Of a DNA stretch of 64,000 nt, positions 57,425-64,000 are shown piece by piece. Within the stretch, counting starts at the first letter, position 1. Each line of letters begins with the position of its first letter. This DNA is from Shinisaurus crocodilurus (Eukaryota > Chordata > Lepidosauria > Squamata > Shinisauridae). The stretch spans positions 39,108,575 to 39,172,574 of the forward strand of contig CM037876.1 in the NCBI GenBank assembly GCA_021292165.1, read 5' to 3'. Position numbers and translations under genes: made by a program. A model generated the notes under the pieces. It saw only the letters and a program-made list of their open reading frames with translations. It had not been told where the DNA came from and searched no databases.

Positions 57425-57854
57425 ACATCAAAACTTTCCAGGCAGGGAAGGAGTAGCTGATCTTTTGCACACAAGGTATGCCCAGCTTCTGAGATCCTTC
57501 CACCCCTTTGGGGAGTGGAAATGAATGTGGAAACTGAAATCATCCTGCGGGTTCTCAATACCAAATCTGAGACTGTCAGTTCAGGCAGGGTGGGTGGTAC
57601 AGCAGCCAAATCCCTAATCTGTCTGGAGTGCCTAAAACGGGGGGGGGGGTGTTTAAAGGGGGAGAGGGGAAATTACTAGGCACACAGTCCCCAGAAGGAG
57701 CTTTTTTTTTTTAAAGGGGGCGGGATTGCTAGGCACACAGTCCACAGAAAGAGTTTAAAAGAGGGGGTAGCTAGGTGCACAATCCCTGGTTTAAAAGAAA
57801 GAGGAGAGGGGAATCACAAACAACAAAAAAAGTAAGAAGAGAACTTATAGATTT

Positions 57855-58018
57855 CATAGATCTTAGAGTTGGAAGGAGCCTACAAGGCTATCGAGTCCAA
57901 CCTGCTGCTCAACGCAGGTAACTAGAGGAGGGGTCTCCCATCCAAGTAATAACCAGGCCTGACCCTGCTTAGCTTTCCACGTTCAGACAAGCTGAGCCAG
58001 CGTGAGCCACAGGCCTGT
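57855..58018 (-). repeat. 5S rRNA-headed SINE with CR1-type tail
   Basis: Third copy: CATAGATCTTAGAGTTGGAA at the left; TCTCCCATCCAAGTAATAAC and AGGCCTGACCCTGCTTAGCT at the right. The junction is the same as in the other two copies. Confidence 0.85.
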
Positions 58019-58311
58019 ACTTACCTACCTTCAATTTGTTGAGCAGGCTGCCAGTAGTAGTACTCTACCCTCCCTCTCCCTCTCCCACAGAGATTTCTTA
58101 AAAATTCACCATGTCCCAATGGCTTGGCTTTTTGTTTCTAGAACACATACAAGCACTGCTGCCGCTTCCTGCTGCACTAGGCATGCCCAGGATTTTTTAA
58201 ATATTTTTTTTGGTAAAAATCTGATTGGCTGGGGACACCTATTTCCCCGCCCATTTCTTGTTGTTTGGGCAGGGGCCTGATGCGAGAGAGGCCATTTCAT
58301 ACCATATATAT

Positions 58312-58424
58312 CAGTGTTCGCCAACCTTGGGTCCCCAGATGTTTTTGGCCTACAACTCCCAGCATGCTGGCTGGGGCATGCTGTAGGCCAAAAACATCTG
58401 GGGACCCAAGGTTGGCGAACACTG
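58312..58424. mobile_element. hAT-type foldback MITE, 113 bp
   Basis: CAGTGTTCGCCAACCTTGGG is exactly inverted at the right end. 8-bp flanks ATATATAT (58304-58311) and ATATATAG (58425-58432). Confidence 0.9.
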
Positions 58425-58667
58425 ATATATAGCATCTAAGGAGGACGGTGAGGGCAAACTCCCTGTCTGGAGCCTTCTCTCTGCCCAGCTGCACCTGCCT
58501 GAAAGAGAAGAGCAAAAACAAAAAGGCTCCTGCTCTATGTTGATTGGAATTAGTGATAAGAGGCACTGGGGACTCTGGGTGCTGTGGCATTTGCAGTAAA
58601 AGGGATTTTTGTTGATGGTTTTGGTCTCTGGGAGCTTGATGTGGGAGGGGAGAAGCTGACATCCTCA

Positions 58668-58887
58668 TCATCACATTTATATCCAACCTTTTTCCCTATT
58701 GCAAGAAGCCCAGTGTGGCTCACATGATCTCCCTCCTCTCCATTTTGTCCTCACAACAATTCTGTGAGGTAGGCTAGGCTGCGAGTCAGTGACTGGCCCA
58801 AAGTCACCCAGTGGGCTTCATGGCTGAACCTGGACCTCCTGAATCCCAGTCCAAAACACTAACCGCTACACCACATTGGTTCTGTCT
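58668..58887 (-). repeat. Sauria-type tRNA-derived SINE
   Basis: Complement of the family seen at 1699-1945: CCTCACAACAATTCTGTGAG, GTAGGCTAGGCTGCGAGTCA and CAAAGTCACCCAGTGGGCTT, ending at the head AACCGCTACACCACATTGGT. Confidence 0.8.
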
Positions 58888-59851
58888 GCCAGTGCTTTTG
58901 ATGGGGGGGGGGGATAACCAGAAGAGAAAAGAGGTGTAAGATTCTTTACTTCCCTTTTCCTCAACTGGTCCATTAACCCTAACCCCACTCCCAGTGCCAT
59001 ACCTCCCCTAATCCATGATCACACTTATAGCACACACTCCCCACCCCTCTCCAGGTTAGCTAACAAATCCCCCAGGCACATATCAAGGCACCAGTAAAAT
59101 ATTAAAGGTCTCCACCCAGCAAGCCAATACACCACAATTAAAGACAATAACCAACTTAATTATCACCCATTTAACTAAAAACTTTAAAACAGCCCAAGCA
59201 TTTTTCTTTGGTATATATTTCCTTTTTCAAAGGTCACCAGGCTCCCAGGCAAAAGACAACATGACCCTGTTGTTTTTTTTAGCAGTATGTAGCCAGGCTT
59301 TAAAGGTGGAAGAGTGGACACAGCTCCACATGCTTAATTTCCACATGCCCCCTATTGTTAAAATCAGAAAGACCTAAAGGGTGGGGCAGGAAAGAAGGTT
59401 GGCAATCCTACCAAATGGCTTGACTTGACCTTTTAGGTTTGTGTGGGCTCTAAAACGGCAGTCTATTCACATCTCCCCAAAGCTAAAACAAATGATCAGG
59501 AGACTTCCAAGGTGCAGTTCTTGCCGTGATGTACCATTTGAGTGTGTAGGTCTCAAATAAGCCCTTATATTTCAAGGGAGGGCATTTATCTGGAAGATAA
59601 TCCTTGTATCTGGAATAATCCCTTGTATCTTTTTAAGTCCCTCGTTACAGAAAATGAGCATGTTAGGGACAAGGCTTTTACCTTCATCTTCTTGATATGT
59701 TAAGTTTTGTATTCACAGGAAGAGCATTCAAATATGCAGTCTCCCCCCCCCCCCCCACATACACACACCTGTAGTCTGAATGGTTGGTAGAGTTTAGGAA
59801 AAGCTGCACAAGCTGATTGCCCTGATCATGTATCTCAGCAAACAGACAGAA
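58888..59851. other. Intergenic stretch
   Basis: No gene. A poly-G run (58902-58912) and a poly-C run followed by ACACAC (59742-59768) are present. Otherwise unclassified. Confidence 0.55.
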
Positions 59852-60035
59852 TGACTGGGTTCACACAACATAAGCCACGGTGGCTTATAAACCAGGGGTG
59901 GCTTGTTGTGTTGTCTGAACCCAGCAACATGGTTTGTTAACCACACACAAGCCACTCTGCCCGGGTTCAGACAATACTACAAGCCACCCCTGGCTTTTAA
60001 GCCACCATGGCTTATTGTGTTCTGTGAACCCAGTC
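59852..60035. mobile_element. Foldback element, ~184 bp, TGACTGGGTTCACA ends
   Basis: TGACTGGGTTCACACAACAT at the left pairs with GTGTTCTGTGAACCCAGTCA at the right. The arms of about 75 bp each include AAGCCACGGTGGCTTATAAA or a close complement. Confidence 0.8.
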
Positions 60036-61592
60036 ACTGATTGAAACTAGCAGATCAGGGTTCTCGCTTCACCTTCTCTCCTTAATGTATTTTGTATTCA
60101 CAGGGAGAGCATTCAAACATAGTCCCTCACCATCCACAGCTACAGATGCTGTAAAATCAGATGCATTACTTTCAGTAAACTGGATCTATCCTATCTCTTT
60201 CTTTGAGCAATATTTACTGGCCTTTATCAGGGCTGCTAAAGAGTCCTTTGGGCAGGTGGAAGAGCAAGACAATGTGCACTGCCTTTCCGAGTGCTTCACT
60301 TCTCTCTAAACTTATCTCTTGAGTGGTTCCCCCACTGCAGACCAATGGTTCTCATTATGGGCTTGCTTTAATGATAGCCTTTGGCAGACTTTTCCTTGCC
60401 CTCCTCTCAACAGAAGGCAGCTGCCATCAGAATATAACTCTAAACAAATGAGCCATTAGTGCCATGGGGTTGTTTCCAGCTGATTTATGGCCTCCTCTGT
60501 TGCACTGCACTACTTCCTACAAGTCTAGAGCCTGCTCTTAATTTCCACAGCAGGCTTGTTTTACAGTCTGTATGTCAGAGCAGGGCAGAAAATTGCACAT
60601 TTAGTAAAGCCACACATTTTACACCAAGAAAATAGATTTTGAGTCTCCCTTCATTACATCTGGCAAAACATTTAACATCCTACAGATGCTCTGAAGTAAT
60701 GCCGTTTTCAAATATGGAGATGGAGGCTAAGACAGAAAACATTTAATCTATTGGATGGAGTAGTGTGGAATACATGCACAGAGAACGAGCAAGTGTGACT
60801 CAGTTCTAGGGCAGTGTTCTCCAACCTTGGGTTCCCAGATGTTTCTGGCCTGCAACTCCCAGCATGCTGGGAGTTGTAGGCCAAAGACATCTGGGGACCC
60901 AAGGTTGGAGAACACTGCTCTAGGGGATGTGCAGTCATGAAAACACACGTTTTATGTGTGTTTAATGTTTTACACTATTTAATGTTTTTAATTATTATTT
61001 TATCTTGTTTCTACGTATATTGTTCTGTTCTATTTTAATGTGAACCACTTCGGGATTTTAATATATTAAGCAGTAATAAAGTATTATTAGGCATAAATAA
61101 ATGGTAGCTCTGCAGGTCTTGTCTGAAGTCCACCAGTTGCCGGACATATCACATTTTATTTAATAAACAGATCTAGTTTTCTGATCCTGATATAAAGGGA
61201 AAAAATCCTAGAGCATTTATATCCGCCAAAGCAAAATGAATCATGTCATCATGAACACATATGAACAACCAGTTGCTTCTGGAATAGTTCTACAATTACA
61301 GTTTACTCCCATGTGTGTTGTTTGGCTTGGATCTTCTGCTTAAGCAATAATGGGCAAACATACTTTCTGATATATTTATCTGCTCTTCTAATATATATAT
61401 AGGGGGGGCAATTTTAAAGAGAATTGTGTGCACAGCAATAAACTGAGTGAGCATTACTTTATCTGCCAGTGTCTTGCTGCCCCTGGTGTGGAGGGTGAAG
61501 GGCTGGAATCCAAGCTCCCTTTCCTCCAGCAGAGACGAAAGCAGTATAGAGAAGGGCTGGATTCAGTTCACCTCATGAAGAGACAAGTCAGG
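60036..61592. other. Intergenic stretch
   Basis: No gene. It contains the foldback MITE at 60812-60917 and an AT-rich LINE-tail-like stretch at about 60955-61085. Confidence 0.6.
60812..60917. mobile_element. hAT-type foldback MITE, 106 bp
   Basis: CAGTGTTCTCCAACCTTGGG exactly inverted at the right. 8-bp flanks TTCTAGGG (60804-60811) and CTCTAGGG (60918-60925). Confidence 0.92.
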
Positions 61593-61722
61593 GATGGGGA
61601 ACTTCTAGCCCTCCAGATCTGGTTGGATTGCACCTTATCCCACACCATTGGCTATGCTGGTTAGGGCTGATGGAAGTTGCAGTCCAGCAATATCTGGAGG
61701 GCCACACATGCCCCACCTCTGA
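61593..61722. mobile_element. Degenerate hAT-type MITE
   Basis: GGGATGGGGAACTTCTAGCC at the left, and GGAAGTTGCAGTCCAGCAAT with CTGGAGGGCCACACATGCCC at the right, in the layout of the elements at 14331 and 18225. Confidence 0.6.
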
Positions 61723-64000
61723 GATATGTGGTCAAATTTGATAAAGCCACAATATTCTAAGCTAGCTGGAAACCATATCCTGGGGGCCAACAAGAGTTGG
61801 CGGCGTGGCGCTGCCACTTTCATGCACCACTTGAGCTTGTTGGAAGCAGAATTGCTGGACTAGATTTGGTCCAATCCAGCAGGACTGTTTTGAATTTCCT
61901 TGTTAAACCTCATGTTATCTTTCCCCCCAGGAGGTCTGTTGGTCACCAGTCGAATGCCACTCACTACAAGTACAACTCAGTTACCTATGTTCTGCTTTGC
62001 AGAGGTTCTCTCAGAATAGTTTTACAAAGGGAGAAATTTATTATTCACTTGCTTGACTCCCAACAAAATCCAGAGCCAGGAGCCAGGGCCAGACTGGCTG
62101 CCTGCAGAGAGAAAAACAAATGTATTGCCGTGGATTCATCTATATGCATTTATGGGTGCTGAGCACAGAAACAAAATAAATAATGCCGTCATTGCTGACA
62201 ATAAAAACAGAGAAGCTGTGATAAATGATCTCACAACTGATGCCTGTTCTCTTTAACTTGTTTTCTTGAAGGAAAGAGACTGATCACTCCCGATTCAGGC
62301 ATCAGAGAGCAAAATCCAAAAGGCAAATTATGTGTATTGCATCCAACCAAGATGAGAGTTCAGTCTAAGATTAATGAATCCAAAGAGGGTCTTTTCTGGG
62401 AAAAGTCCATTGTTTCCTTGGAAACTATCTGTGAGAAATAAAATTGGCACATTCTGTTGAGTGAACTGAAACACTGTAGAGGGATGAGATAAAGCAAATT
62501 CAGGAGACCTCAACTTCTCAAAGCCATCTAAGAGACTCCTAATCACTTGCCTACACTCAGGAGCATAGGAAGCTACCTTATACTGGGTCGGGCAACTGGT
62601 TCATCATGCCCAGTATTGTCAACACTGACTGGTAGGAGCCCTCCAGGGTTTTAGGCAAGAGTTTTTTCAGCCATACCCAGAGATGCCACAGATTGAACCT
62701 GGGAACTTCTGCATACCATCCATGAACTCTGACACTGAGCTATGGCCCTTCCTTCCCTTCTTACTACCTTAATCAGTGGTACCAAAGATGGTGGAAACTG
62801 GCTTTGATGGACAAATTAACACAACAAATACATGTAGCCAATGGTCTTGCCCAGTGAGATGCTTTTGTAGAAAGATGGTACCCGGTCACTTCACATGTTA
62901 AAGACTCTTCAGCTAGGCCTTTTAATAAAAGTTGTGAATTACTTTGGATAGATGTACTTACCTTGTAAAGTTTTTCTCTCACTGGAGTCCTGATATGGGA
63001 TTTGAATAGTCTCTAATCTCTACTGATATAGAGATGGCTGCCTGTAACCCTCGGAACTTGGGAGGATTTTGGGCATCTAATGGAAGAAGGTGGGGAAAGC
63101 ATGGATGATAGGATTGCCTCAGCGCTCCCCTCGTCCCCCAAAACATTTAGACAGTCAATTCTGGCCGTCTAAATGTTTTTCCCCTCCTCGTGAGGAGGAG
63201 GGCCTGAGGCACTGCCTGGATTCTTTGGATAACAGCGGAGTGTCACTCCTCCCTTCCCCAACCCCCCAGCAGCTGCGCCAGCTGCGAGGGCAGAGAGCGG
63301 GCCCACAGAAGTCAGAGTCCCTGCTATGACCTTGGAGTCGGAGGGCTTTTACGAGATCACAGTGGAGACTCCAACTTTTCCTATGGCCGGCCAGACAGCA
63401 TCTACCAGCCATAGGATTGTGCCCTTACTCTGCTGCTGCATTACTGTATGGTTCTTTTGTTGCCACTGGTTTTGTTTGTAGAACCCAATTCCCCTGCCCC
63501 CATTAAAAATAGTGTTTTTTTAAAAAAAAATTTATACATAAAATATACGAGAAACAAAAAGTACAATGATAACAAAATTGCTATCATAACTGTCAATAAA
63601 GCAAGTTATGGGCCATTGATAAATGAGATACAGCACAGCAGGCACTTTCAATAGTGAAAATAAAGCATAGTACTGAGGGACAGATATCACAATAATTCAA
63701 TATATGTGTAACATTTTTCATTTTGGGGGCTGTGATGTTGTGTTATCAAGATATCTCGCTTTCTCAAGTACGTAGAAAGGCATCTGGTTTAGTTCTGCCC
63801 ATGTTGACTTTAATTTGGTGCATAATCTTCTCAGCAATAAGAAAAATCCCACGTTTTGCCAAACCATGGAAGAATGGAGGCCAGATAGGAAGAATTCCAC
63901 ATTTTAGCCAACTCTAGCTTAGCTGCCACCAGTAATAAAATAAGGGGTCACCACTGATTGTGACTTGGGTATGATCCCACTGACATCACAATGCAGGTTG
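61723..64000. other. End of window: intergenic
   Basis: A tRNA-derived SINE lies at 62562-62756 (-) and a GC-richer MITE-like element at about 62995-63425. No gene is recognised to the end of the window. Confidence 0.55.
62562..62756 (-). repeat. tRNA-derived SINE
   Basis: Same family and orientation as 20622-20816: CATAGGAAGCTACCTTATAC at the left and GACACTGAGCTATGGCCC at the right (head, complement). No 5S segment is attached. Confidence 0.8.

Noticed and set aside
38221..64000. 3' exons of CAMK2D on the - strand, expected beyond ANK2 from mammalian gene order.
   Set aside because: I found no kinase-association-domain peptide. The gene may lie beyond the window, which is consistent with the spacing in mammals.

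Overview
The window is vertebrate genomic DNA holding the 3' part of ANK2 (ankyrin-B) on the + strand, followed by about 26 kb of repeat-rich DNA in which I find no further host gene. Repeat content points to a squamate reptile: Sauria-type tRNA SINEs, a second tRNA-derived SINE family, 5S-rRNA-derived SINEs, CR1 and L2 LINEs, and many short foldback DNA transposons. I cannot name the species.

ANK2 runs from a 22-nt microexon (2980-3001) through the giant neuron-type exon (6520-12538, about 2,006 codons) and eleven smaller exons to the stop codon at 35109-35111. A probable repeat-free 3' UTR reaches to about 38.2 kb. The ankyrin repeats, ZU5/UPA domains and promoter lie upstream of the window. 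The exons were placed by splice sites, reading phase and remembered similarity to mammalian ANK2. The giant exon is a phase 1/1 cassette: including it gives the 440-kDa axonal form, and skipping it joins the microexon to the death-domain exons of the 220-kDa form. The death domain lies in 13904-13978, 15076-15207 and the start of 18837-18977. The rest encodes the C-terminal regulatory region, including a 93-nt cassette (25548-25640) that resembles the obscurin-binding segment of small ankyrin-1.

Two coding exons each contain one base too many for their flanking phases, near 12263 and near 19616. Taken literally each would truncate ankyrin-B before its end. Homology resumes in the shifted frame, so an assembly or consensus indel is the first suspicion and a real frameshift the second.

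Introns and downstream DNA carry the mobile elements. These include a near-complete 4-kb APE-type LINE (49984 to about 53970, - strand) and a 5'-truncated relative at 43190-44440. The truncated copy is split by a 248-bp TA-flanked mariner-like element. Two other copies of that element lie at 24024-24819 (with a GC-rich tandem-repeat core) and 30992-31247. There are also hAT-type foldback MITEs with 8-bp target duplications, PIF/Harbinger-like MITEs, CR1 and L2 fragments, and several nested insertions. An 82-bp perfect inverted repeat (20902-20983 and 21559-21640) is unexplained.
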